A DNA stretch of 64,000 bases, taken from positions 684,001 to 748,000 of the forward strand of contig NZ_JACIJC010000001.1 in NCBI RefSeq assembly GCF_014199215.1, in the 5' to 3' direction. The notes under the pieces were generated by a model. It was not told where the DNA came from. It made no database searches and saw only the letters and a list, made by a program, of their open reading frames with translations. The stretch comes from Sphingobium boeckii (GTDB lineage Bacteria > Pseudomonadota > Alphaproteobacteria > Sphingomonadales > Sphingomonadaceae). A program made the position numbers and the translations under genes. This document shows positions 27,783-34,926 of the stretch, piece after piece (position 1 is the stretch's first letter; every line of letters starts with the position of its first letter).

Positions 27783-28787
27783 TCACTCGGCCGGAACCGC
27801 CGTCGCGCCCTCGGATGGGTCCAGGTGACCCTTGCCAAATCGTCCCTTGATGGACTTCCAGCCTTCGGTGAAGGGATAGAGCATCGTCTCGGCGACCGAC
27901 ATGCGGCGTCCGCCCTCCATCCCGAGCAGTTCCGCCTCGCCATCCACACAGGTGCCGAACATGCGATCGATGATGATCCAGGTTCCGGAATAATTGCTGC
28001 GGGTGGCTTCATAATCCTGCGAATGATGAACGCTGTGATGCTCGGTGGTGTTGAACAGGAACCGCCACCATTTTGGCGAATTGAAGCGGACATTGATATG
28101 CTGATAGGTTCCGACAGCCAGGCCGAGGGTGCCGGCGAGCAGGGCTGCGCGCGGCAGAAAGTCAAAGAATCCGCCGATGCCGAGGCCGATCAGGAAAAGC
28201 TCGACCGGATTGCCGACCGCGCCTTTGTTGATGTTGAGCTGGGTAATGTAGTGATGCGGCGCGTGGGTCAGCCACAGTGGGTACCAATTGTGCATCCCGC
28301 GGTGCATCCAATATTGCCCGAAATCGAAGACGAACGAGATCAGGAAAGCCTGCACCAGCAGCGGCAAAACCGTGAACCAGGCGAATTTGTCCCAGTTGAA
28401 AGACTGCTGGACGGCTTCGATCATGGCACCGTCGCCGATATAGCTGTCGACCATGCGGAGCACCGTGTAGCCAAGCCCGACATAGAACAGGTCGGTGGTC
28501 AGTTCCTTCCAGGTCAGGCGCCAGCTATCGTGGCGCGGGACGAGCCATTCGAGCCCCAACATGAGCAGCTTGAACCCGATGCCGATGCCGATGGCGGTCG
28601 ATGTCACGGCGATGGAATTGGGTGCGTAATACCAGAAAGCGAGCAATGCGAAGAGCACGGCGGGCTGGAACCAGGTGAAAAAGAGCTGCTTGGCCCGGCC
28701 GCCTTCCACCTTGGGAATGTTCTCCCAGCCCACGGTTACCGGCGCCTGTGTGCCGATCATCCTGTTACCTACGCGAACTCCATCCAT
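27783..28787 (-). CDS. Sterol desaturase/fatty acid hydroxylase-family membrane di-iron enzyme 2
   Basis: A 334-residue paralogue of the enzyme at 21802. Shared blocks include FGQYWMHRGMH, THAPHHYITQLN, KGAVGNPVELFLI and HHSVHHSQDYEATRSNY, so the full di-iron His set is present, with about five membrane segments. The ATG at 28787 has GGGGA upstream; ATG 28760 is an alternative. An operator copy lies 37 bp upstream. Two related hydroxylases in one regulon suggest either consecutive oxidations or two related substrates. Confidence 0.85.
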   Translation of the reverse strand: MDGVRVGNRMIGTQAPVTVGWENIPKVEGGRAKQLFFTWFQPAVLFALLAFWYYAPNSIAVTSTAIGIGIGFKLLMLGLEWLVPRHDSWRLTWKELTTDLFYVGLGYTVLRMVDSYIGDGAMIEAVQQSFNWDKFAWFTVLPLLVQAFLISFVFDFGQYWMHRGMHNWYPLWLTHAPHHYITQLNINKGAVGNPVELFLIGLGIGGFFDFLPRAALLAGTLGLAVGTYQHINVRFNSPKWWRFLFNTTEHHSVHHSQDYEATRSNYSGTWIIIDRMFGTCVDGEAELLGMEGGRRMSVAETMLYPFTEGWKSIKGRFGKGHLDPSEGATAVPAE

Positions 28788-29127
28788 ATCGCCCGTCCCC
28801 GCAATGTTTGGTCGCCGATTCCAGTAATACCAATTTGCATGATCGTAATATCATTGCACCCCCTTTGTCTACACGATTTGGTAGACGTGGCCTCCGTTCC
28901 GAAAGGGCGGTGTGCGCAGGCAAACGGAAAGCTCGGTTCAGAGGGCCGGTTTGGTCTGATGGACAGCGCAAGACTTGAGCAACGTGCGCAGATTTTCACC
29001 GCGCTATCAGCGCGTCATTCCACTGCGCGTTCGCAAAAACGTATCAAATGATCCGCTGCGCAGCGATGGACGGGAAATGGACGCACCAGGCATCGCGAAC
29101 GATATCGACCAGGAACAGTGATATTTT
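28788..29127. promoter_or_regulatory. Intergenic region with second palindrome, GTCTAC-N8-GTAGAC
   Basis: 340 bp between hydroxylase 2 and tRNA-Glu. Besides the operator at 28825, it holds a perfect inverted repeat GTCTAC (28867-28872), 8-bp spacer, GTAGAC (28881-28886), 16 bp from the operator. This has the size of a dimeric regulator site. A related half, CGGTAGACA, occurs near 6590 upstream of the organosulfur operon. From 28890 to 29127 I see no gene. Confidence 0.5.
28825..28850. promoter_or_regulatory. Palindromic operator upstream of hydroxylase 2 (one mismatch)
   Basis: TAATAC at 28825-28830 and GTAATA at 28845-28850, spacer 14 bp. One base differs from the perfect TATTAC arm. The flank GTAATATCA matches the 18342 and 21680 sites. 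The site is 37 bp upstream of the hydroxylase 2 ATG, where binding would overlap the promoter. Confidence 0.72.
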
Positions 29128-29202
29128 TGGTGACCCCTACGGGAATCGAACCCGTGCTTCAGCCGTGAAAGGGCCGCGTCCTAACCGCTAGACGAAGGGG
29201 CC
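29128..29202 (-). tRNA. tRNA-Glu (anticodon TTC)
   Basis: Full cloverleaf on the minus strand: acceptor GGCCCCT pairing with AGGGGTC, anticodon loop CTTTCAC giving UUC (Glu), T-arm GGGTTCGATTCCC, discriminator A and an encoded CCA (29128-29130). 75 nt including CCA. Confidence 0.96.
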
Positions 29203-29287
29203 GCGAGGGCAGGGCGTGCAACTAGGCGAGGACGGGGGCGGGGTCAAGACCGTGGTTGACCGTTTCTCGCGAAACATGCGGTTTTCT

Positions 29288-31051
29288 TCAGTCGATCCAG
29301 GCGGCATCGTCGAGATGCAGTTCGGCGGCGGGGCGGCTGCCCCAATCGTCGATCTTGGGGCGGCCCGCGATCCAGAGCTTGCGGTCCTTCGGTGCGCCCA
29401 GCAAGGCCTGGCCGAGATCGGTGGCGGCGGCGCGAAAGGCGACAGCCTTGAAGCTGCGCCCGTCATCGCCCGCCACGATCGCGCGGACGTGATCGGTGCC
29501 CACCACATCGGCTTTGATGATCCGCACTGGCCCTGCGGCCACGCGGGGTGCTGGCCAGCCCATGCCATAGGGTCCGGCACCTTCCAGGGCCTCCACCAGC
29601 CCCGGTGTGACCCCACCGGGTGCCACGACCGCATCAAGCAGCAATGCGCGGCCGCCCTGGGATCGAGTCACGTCTGCCGCAAGGCGTTCGTCCAGAAATT
29701 CCGCGAGCGCGTCGATCCGGTCTTCCGCGATGGTGAGGCCCGCGGCCATCGCATGGCCGCCGCCCGCTGCGAGCAGACCAAGATCCTTGGCAGCGAGGAT
29801 GGCCGCACCCAGATCGACTCCGCTGATCGAGCGACCCGATCCCTTGCCAACGCCCTGATCATCCACCGCGATCACGATCACCGGACGTCCGAGTTTTTCC
29901 TTCAACCGACCAGCGACGATCCCGATCACGCCGGGGTGCCAGCCCTTGCCCGAGACGAGGGCAACCGCACGATTGCCCTGTCGCAGCGCGGCATCCTCCG
30001 CTTCGGCCTGAACCCCGCTCTCGATCGCTCGACGTTCTTCGTTCAGGCGGCTGAGTTCCTCCGCGATCTGCTGCGCTTCATCCGGATCCTGGGTTGTAAG
30101 CAGACGCACCCCCAGATCGGATTTGCCGACGCGGCCCCCCGCATTGATCCGCGGCCCCAGCGCGAAGCCGAGATCGGAGCAGGTGGGTGCGCGGGTAAGC
30201 CGTGAGGCTGCTATGAGCGCGTTCAGCCCGATATTGCGCCGCCCGGCCATGACTTTCAGCCCCTGCGCCACAAAGGCGCGATTGAGCCCCTTCAACTGCG
30301 CGACATCGGCCACGGTGCCCAAAGCGACGATATCGAGCAGTTCGAGCAGCTTCGGCTCGGTGCGATGGGCGAAATAGCCGCGCTGCCGTAGCAGCCGCAC
30401 CAGCGCCGCTCCGAGCAGAAAGGCCACGCCGACCGCCGCGAGATGACCGTGCGCCGCGCCTTCATCCTCATCCAGCCGGTTGGGATTGACCAGCGCGTGT
30501 GCCACGGGCAGCGCGCTGGCGCATTGATGGTGATCGACCACGATCACATCCACGCCCGCCGCCTGCGCCATCTCCAGCGCCTCGAATGCCTGCGCGCCGC
30601 AATCCACCGTGACGATCAGTGAGGCTCCGCCCTGCGCGATGCGCACCAATGCCTCGCCCGAGGGGCCATAGCCCTCCATCAGCCGATCCGGGATATAGGC
30701 CTTGGCGGGCAGCCCCAGATCGCGCAACAGCCGCACGAGCAGCGCCGCCGATGTCGCGCCATCGACATCGTAATCACCGAAGATGGTGACATTTTCACCC
30801 GCGATCACGGCGGCCGCCATGCGTTCCGACGCCTTGTCCATGTCGCGGAAGATGGACGGATCAGGCATGAAGCCGCGAATGCTGGGCAGGCGGTGCGCCG
30901 CCAGATCCTCGCGCGAAACGCCGCGCGTCATCAGAAGCTGCGTGATCAGATCATCCGGCGCAAAGCCCTCGTCGCGCGTGTCCGTCTGCATCCCCCGCCA
31001 GCGCCAGGGCTGGCCGAGGATCGAATGAGTGATGTTGAGCGCTGGGTTCAT
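29288..31051 (-). CDS. recJ: Single-stranded-DNA-specific exonuclease RecJ
   Basis: A 587-residue 5'-3' exonuclease acting on single-stranded DNA in recombination and mismatch repair. The DHH core is visible: FGDYDVDGATSAALL, then IVTVDCG, VVDHHQ and later the DHHA1 region with SGKGWHPGVIGIVAGRL and SGGGHAMAAGLT-like GGGHAMAAG. Length is normal. It follows a ketopantoate reductase-like gene by 63 bp on the same strand. Confidence 0.96.
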   Translation of the reverse strand: MNPALNITHSILGQPWRWRGMQTDTRDEGFAPDDLITQLLMTRGVSREDLAAHRLPSIRGFMPDPSIFRDMDKASERMAAAVIAGENVTIFGDYDVDGATSAALLVRLLRDLGLPAKAYIPDRLMEGYGPSGEALVRIAQGGASLIVTVDCGAQAFEALEMAQAAGVDVIVVDHHQCASALPVAHALVNPNRLDEDEGAAHGHLAAVGVAFLLGAALVRLLRQRGYFAHRTEPKLLELLDIVALGTVADVAQLKGLNRAFVAQGLKVMAGRRNIGLNALIAASRLTRAPTCSDLGFALGPRINAGGRVGKSDLGVRLLTTQDPDEAQQIAEELSRLNEERRAIESGVQAEAEDAALRQGNRAVALVSGKGWHPGVIGIVAGRLKEKLGRPVIVIAVDDQGVGKGSGRSISGVDLGAAILAAKDLGLLAAGGGHAMAAGLTIAEDRIDALAEFLDERLAADVTRSQGGRALLLDAVVAPGGVTPGLVEALEGAGPYGMGWPAPRVAAGPVRIIKADVVGTDHVRAIVAGDDGRSFKAVAFRAAATDLGQALLGAPKDRKLWIAGRPKIDDWGSRPAAELHLDDAAWID

Positions 31052-31114
31052 CGGTGCAATTTCATATGGCGCTGGACCATGGCAGAATGGAAGGCCGGAG
31101 GACAGCGCTCCACG

Positions 31115-31990
31115 TCAGCCTATGGCGGCTTCGATCAGCGCGACCATCATGGCGTTGGCTGGCGTCGGAATGCCATGCTTCTCACCCAGCCGGACGATCA
31201 CGCCATTGCGCGCATCCAATTCCAGCGGACGACCCGCCAGACGATCGGCGTGCATCGAATTGATCGAATCGGGCGCGGCGCGAAGATAGTGCGCGATCAC
31301 GTCCTGGGGCATCGTGTCGGGCATGGTCGCCCTCTCCGCGCGCGCCACGGCGACGCATTCCGCCACGAGCGTGCGCATGACGTCCGCCGCCCCCTGATTC
31401 GCAGCGACGCCGCCCGGCTTTAATGTCAGCGCCGATACGGCCCCGGCGCAATTGATGCAGAGCTTTTTCCATATGGCGGTCGTGAAATCATCGGTCAGCG
31501 AGACCGTGATGGGCGTGTGTGCAAATAACGACGCGAACGCACGTCCTCCGTCGCCGTCGGGGACGACCAGCAGGCCATCACCGCGCTGGAGAATATGGCC
31601 CGGTGCGGTCCGCTCGGCCGGAATATCGACCATGACCGGAACAATGGAGTCAGGGGCGATCCAGTGGGCGAAACGGGCGATATGCTCCACGCCATTCTGA
31701 AGCACCGCGACGCGCGTTCCGGCCTTGATCAGGCCAGGGAACCAGAGGGCGGTGCCCTCCGCCTCATAGGTCTTGGTGGCGATCAAAATCCAGTCGACAG
31801 GCGTTGCCGCGGCGGGATCGGTGAGGATCGCGGGTGTAGCCGTGATCGGTCCCGATGGCGTCTCCACCTTCAGCCGGTCGAATGGCGTGCGGGCGCAGAG
31901 CGAAACATCATGCGCTTCATCCTGCGCGAGCCACGCGGCGATCGTGCCGCCGATCGCGCCAGGGCCGATCACGGCGATGGAAACCGGCAT
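31115..31990 (-). CDS. Ketopantoate reductase (PanE/ApbA)-family oxidoreductase
   Basis: A 291-residue NAD(P)-dependent reductase: Rossmann motif IAVIGPGAIGGTIAAWLA at the N-terminus, LQNGVEH, and a C-terminal helical domain with WKKLCINCAGAVSALT and SMHADRLAGRPLELD. True PanE reduces 2-dehydropantoate in pantothenate synthesis; the family has many members of other specificity, so no symbol is given. It is 6 bp after glpX. Confidence 0.85.
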   Translation of the reverse strand: MPVSIAVIGPGAIGGTIAAWLAQDEAHDVSLCARTPFDRLKVETPSGPITATPAILTDPAAATPVDWILIATKTYEAEGTALWFPGLIKAGTRVAVLQNGVEHIARFAHWIAPDSIVPVMVDIPAERTAPGHILQRGDGLLVVPDGDGGRAFASLFAHTPITVSLTDDFTTAIWKKLCINCAGAVSALTLKPGGVAANQGAADVMRTLVAECVAVARAERATMPDTMPQDVIAHYLRAAPDSINSMHADRLAGRPLELDARNGVIVRLGEKHGIPTPANAMMVALIEAAIG

Positions 31991-31996
31991 AAGCGT

Positions 31997-32971
31997 TCAG
32001 ACCGCCTGGCGGTGTTCGCCCTTGACCCAGCGTACCGTGCCGGAGCTGGCGCGCATCACCACGCTGTCGGTGGTCATCACGCCGCCCTTGCGGCGCTTGA
32101 CGCCTGCGAGCAGCGAACCATCGGTCACGCCGGTCGCGGCGAAGATGCAATCGCCCTTGGCCAGCTCTTTCAGATCATAGATCTTGTCGAGATCCGTGAT
32201 GCCCCATTTATAGGCGCGCTGCTTTTCATCCTCATTGCGGAATAGCAGGCGGCCCTTGAACTGCCCGCCAACGCAGCGCAGCGCCGCACAGGCCAGAACG
32301 CCCTCGGGTGCGCCGCCCGAACCCATATACATGTCGATCGTTGTGTCTGGATCAGTGGTGGCGATCACGCCGGCGACATCGCCATCGGGGATCAGCATGA
32401 TGCCGCAACCAATCGCGCGCAGTTCTGCAATCAATTTTTCATGACGCGGACGATCCAGCACGCAGACGATAATCTCATCAGGCTGCACGCCCTTGTGCGC
32501 GGCGACCGCGCAGACATTGTCCTTCACCGATTTGTTCAGATCGATGATGTCTTCAGGATAGCCGGGGCCGACGGCGAGCTTTTCCATATAGACGTCCGGC
32601 GCATTGAGCAGGCCGCCCGCTTCGGAGATGGCCAGCACGGCGAGCGCGTTGGGACCGGCCTTGGCGGTGATGGTGGTGCCTTCCAGCGGATCGAGCGCGA
32701 TATCGATCTTGGGGCCGGTGCCGATCGCATTGCCGACCTTTTCGCCGATATACAGCATCGGTGCCTCGTCGCGCTCGCCCTCGCCGATGACGACGGTGCC
32801 GTCCATATAGAGATCGTTGAACGCTAGGCGCATGGCCTCCACGGCGGCGGCGTCGGCGGCCTTTTCATCGCCGCGGCCGATCAGCTTGGAGGCGGCGATG
32901 GCCGCCGCTTCGGTCACGCGGACCATTTCCAGCACGAGGACGCGATCGAGTATCCGGCTTGCTTCCACCAT
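31997..32971 (-). CDS. glpX: Class II fructose-1,6-bisphosphatase GlpX
   Basis: A 324-residue metal-dependent phosphatase of gluconeogenesis. Visible family motifs are VVIGEGERDEAPMLYIGE, IDIALDPLEGTTITAKAGPNALAVLA and GSGGAPEGVLACAALRCVGGQFKGRL. It heads the glpX-panE-like-recJ run on the minus strand. Confidence 0.95.
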   Translation of the reverse strand: MVEASRILDRVLVLEMVRVTEAAAIAASKLIGRGDEKAADAAAVEAMRLAFNDLYMDGTVVIGEGERDEAPMLYIGEKVGNAIGTGPKIDIALDPLEGTTITAKAGPNALAVLAISEAGGLLNAPDVYMEKLAVGPGYPEDIIDLNKSVKDNVCAVAAHKGVQPDEIIVCVLDRPRHEKLIAELRAIGCGIMLIPDGDVAGVIATTDPDTTIDMYMGSGGAPEGVLACAALRCVGGQFKGRLLFRNEDEKQRAYKWGITDLDKIYDLKELAKGDCIFAATGVTDGSLLAGVKRRKGGVMTTDSVVMRASSGTVRWVKGEHRQAV

Positions 32972-33086
32972 GGTTCTTTATTCCCCTGAATTTCCTGCAC
33001 GTCCGATAGGCGAGCGTTGTGGCAATGTCGAGAATGCACGCGCCAGGTTAACAGGATAGCGCACCGGTCCGCCGCGGCTGCGTAAA

Positions 33087-33494
33087 TTAGTCTCCGCGCT
33101 GGAAAAACCGCTCCGTGATCTCGCTGGCGATGCGGGCAGGCCGCAAGGTCTTGGCGTCGATGCAGCACCAGCTTGATTTCACCTCGGCCAGCACGTCTTC
33201 GCCACGCTTGATCAGCGTTTCATAGAAAGCACGCGCGCCATGCACCTTTTCGAGGATGACCGTGGCGATCACGTCATCATCCAGAAACGCCGGCTTGCGA
33301 TATGTGATCTCGTGCTTCAGCGCGACCCAGAGATGCTGGGCGACGGCTTCCGCCGGAGCCAGCTTCTGCCAATGCGCTACAACGGCTTCCTGCACCCATT
33401 TGAGATAATGGGCATTGTTTACATGGCCCATGAAATCGATGTCGCCGGGAACGATAAAGATCGGGTGATCATGCGGGAGCGATGTGGCTGTCAT
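33087..33494 (-). CDS. Acyl-CoA thioesterase of the 4HBT/YbgC family
   Basis: A 135-residue single hot-dog domain. The motif DIDFMGHVNNAHYLKWVQEA holds the catalytic Asp typical of 4-hydroxybenzoyl-CoA/YbgC thioesterases. The ATG at 33494 was preferred over a TTG six codons upstream; neither has a strong ribosome site. It is unlinked in function to its neighbours. Confidence 0.85.
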   Translation of the reverse strand: MTATSLPHDHPIFIVPGDIDFMGHVNNAHYLKWVQEAVVAHWQKLAPAEAVAQHLWVALKHEITYRKPAFLDDDVIATVILEKVHGARAFYETLIKRGEDVLAEVKSSWCCIDAKTLRPARIASEITERFFQRGD

Positions 33495-33542
33495 GATCTG
33501 ATAATAGTGCAAAAAGCCCGGAAAAGCGAAGAAATTCGCATA

Positions 33543-34826
33543 TTATTGCATCAGCTCAAGCAGCGCCTTGACCGGTACGAACGCGAAGGCAACCGAACTA
33601 TCGGCCACGCCATAGGGCATGAAGATCATATCCCCATGCTTCATCGCGCCGCAGGTGTAGACCACATTGGGCACATAGCCTTCGCGATCCTGATCAGCCG
33701 CGGCCAACACGGGTTCGGGCGTGCGCGCCAGCACCTTGGAAGGGTCATCCTTGTCGAGCAGCACCGCGCCGATCGAATATTTGCGCATCGCGCCCACGCC
33801 ATGGGTCAGCAACAGCCAGCCTTCATCCAGCTCGATGGGCGGACCGCAATTGCCGATCTGGACGAACTCCCAGGGATAATAAGGGGCCAGCAGCTTATCG
33901 CCGCCATCCCAATGCTCCAGATTGTCCGATTTGAGCAGGAACAGGTTTTCGCCGTCCTGCCGACCGATCGCCATATATTGCCCGCCGATCATGCGCGGGA
34001 AGATCGCGATGCCCTTGTTGCGTGAGGCTGATCCGGTCATCGGCACCAGATCGAAGCTCCTGAAATCGCTGGTCCGCATCAGCTCGGATTGGATTTCGCG
34101 GCCGGAATAGGCGGTATAGGTGCCCAGCCACTCCACCTTGCCATCTTCATGCGTGAATTTCACGAGGCGGAGATCCTCCAGCCCGTTGCGCTGTGCGGGC
34201 GTGATCGGAAAGATCACCGTGCCGGAAATCGTGCTGTCCGTATGGCGGTGAACGGTCACCGGACCGTCTGGCATCTCGTCTTCGCCCATATGGGTGTCTG
34301 CGGCGGTGGCGAAGGGCGGCTCTGCCGCGAGCTTCAGATCACCCTTGTCCGTGATGATCCCCTCACGGAAGGCCACGGACGAGATATGGCCTTCGCCCAC
34401 GGCGCGCAGCGACATCAGGATGCGCTGAGACCCCGGCGGCATACCGGATTGATCGAAATGCGGCACCACGCTGGGGTTCATCAGCGCGGCGGCGGCGTAG
34501 CTATATTCGTGGCAGAAATAAGCACCGATCAACTGGCGCTTGTCATCCCCGATATCGCCCGTCTTCAACTGAAGCTGCGCCTGGATTTCCTCATAACGGG
34601 TCATGAACACCCGTCGCGTCTGCCAATGGCGTTCCTCGAAATCGCGCAACACGAGCTCGAGCTGCGCGCGCGCAGCCATGTTGTCCATTTCCAGCACCTC
34701 GTCCACGAGACGCTGGGCGCGGCTGGGCGCGGAGCCGTTGGCTTGCCAGGCCAGATGAAAAGGGCGGACCACTACGCGAGATGGATCGGCATAAAGCCGC
34801 AATTCATGATTATAAACGTCGAGCAA
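33543..34826 (-). CDS. GH130-family glycoside phosphorylase/glycosidase-related protein
   Basis: A 427-residue five-bladed-propeller enzyme. GLEDLRLVKF, RNKGIAIFPRMIGGQYM and GNCGPPIELDEGWLLLTHGV match the GH130 pattern (mannosyl phosphorylases and mannosidases). The start is TTG 34826 with GGGGAGG six bases upstream. It lies 100 bp after a glycosyltransferase with a C-terminal helical domain, a pair seen together in many bacteria and probably acting on the same beta-mannoside-like glycan. Exact activity is unknown. Confidence 0.85.
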   Translation of the reverse strand: MLDVYNHELRLYADPSRVVVRPFHLAWQANGSAPSRAQRLVDEVLEMDNMAARAQLELVLRDFEERHWQTRRVFMTRYEEIQAQLQLKTGDIGDDKRQLIGAYFCHEYSYAAAALMNPSVVPHFDQSGMPPGSQRILMSLRAVGEGHISSVAFREGIITDKGDLKLAAEPPFATAADTHMGEDEMPDGPVTVHRHTDSTISGTVIFPITPAQRNGLEDLRLVKFTHEDGKVEWLGTYTAYSGREIQSELMRTSDFRSFDLVPMTGSASRNKGIAIFPRMIGGQYMAIGRQDGENLFLLKSDNLEHWDGGDKLLAPYYPWEFVQIGNCGPPIELDEGWLLLTHGVGAMRKYSIGAVLLDKDDPSKVLARTPEPVLAAADQDREGYVPNVVYTCGAMKHGDMIFMPYGVADSSVAFAFVPVKALLELMQ

Positions 34827-34926
34827 TTTGCCCTCCCCGGCGTGTCGTCGATAATGCCTTCTATCCGCGTTGAGCGATTAAGAAAGGCTCTCCCCCAAGT
34901 AATTCTGTCGCGGCACGCCCCCGCGC

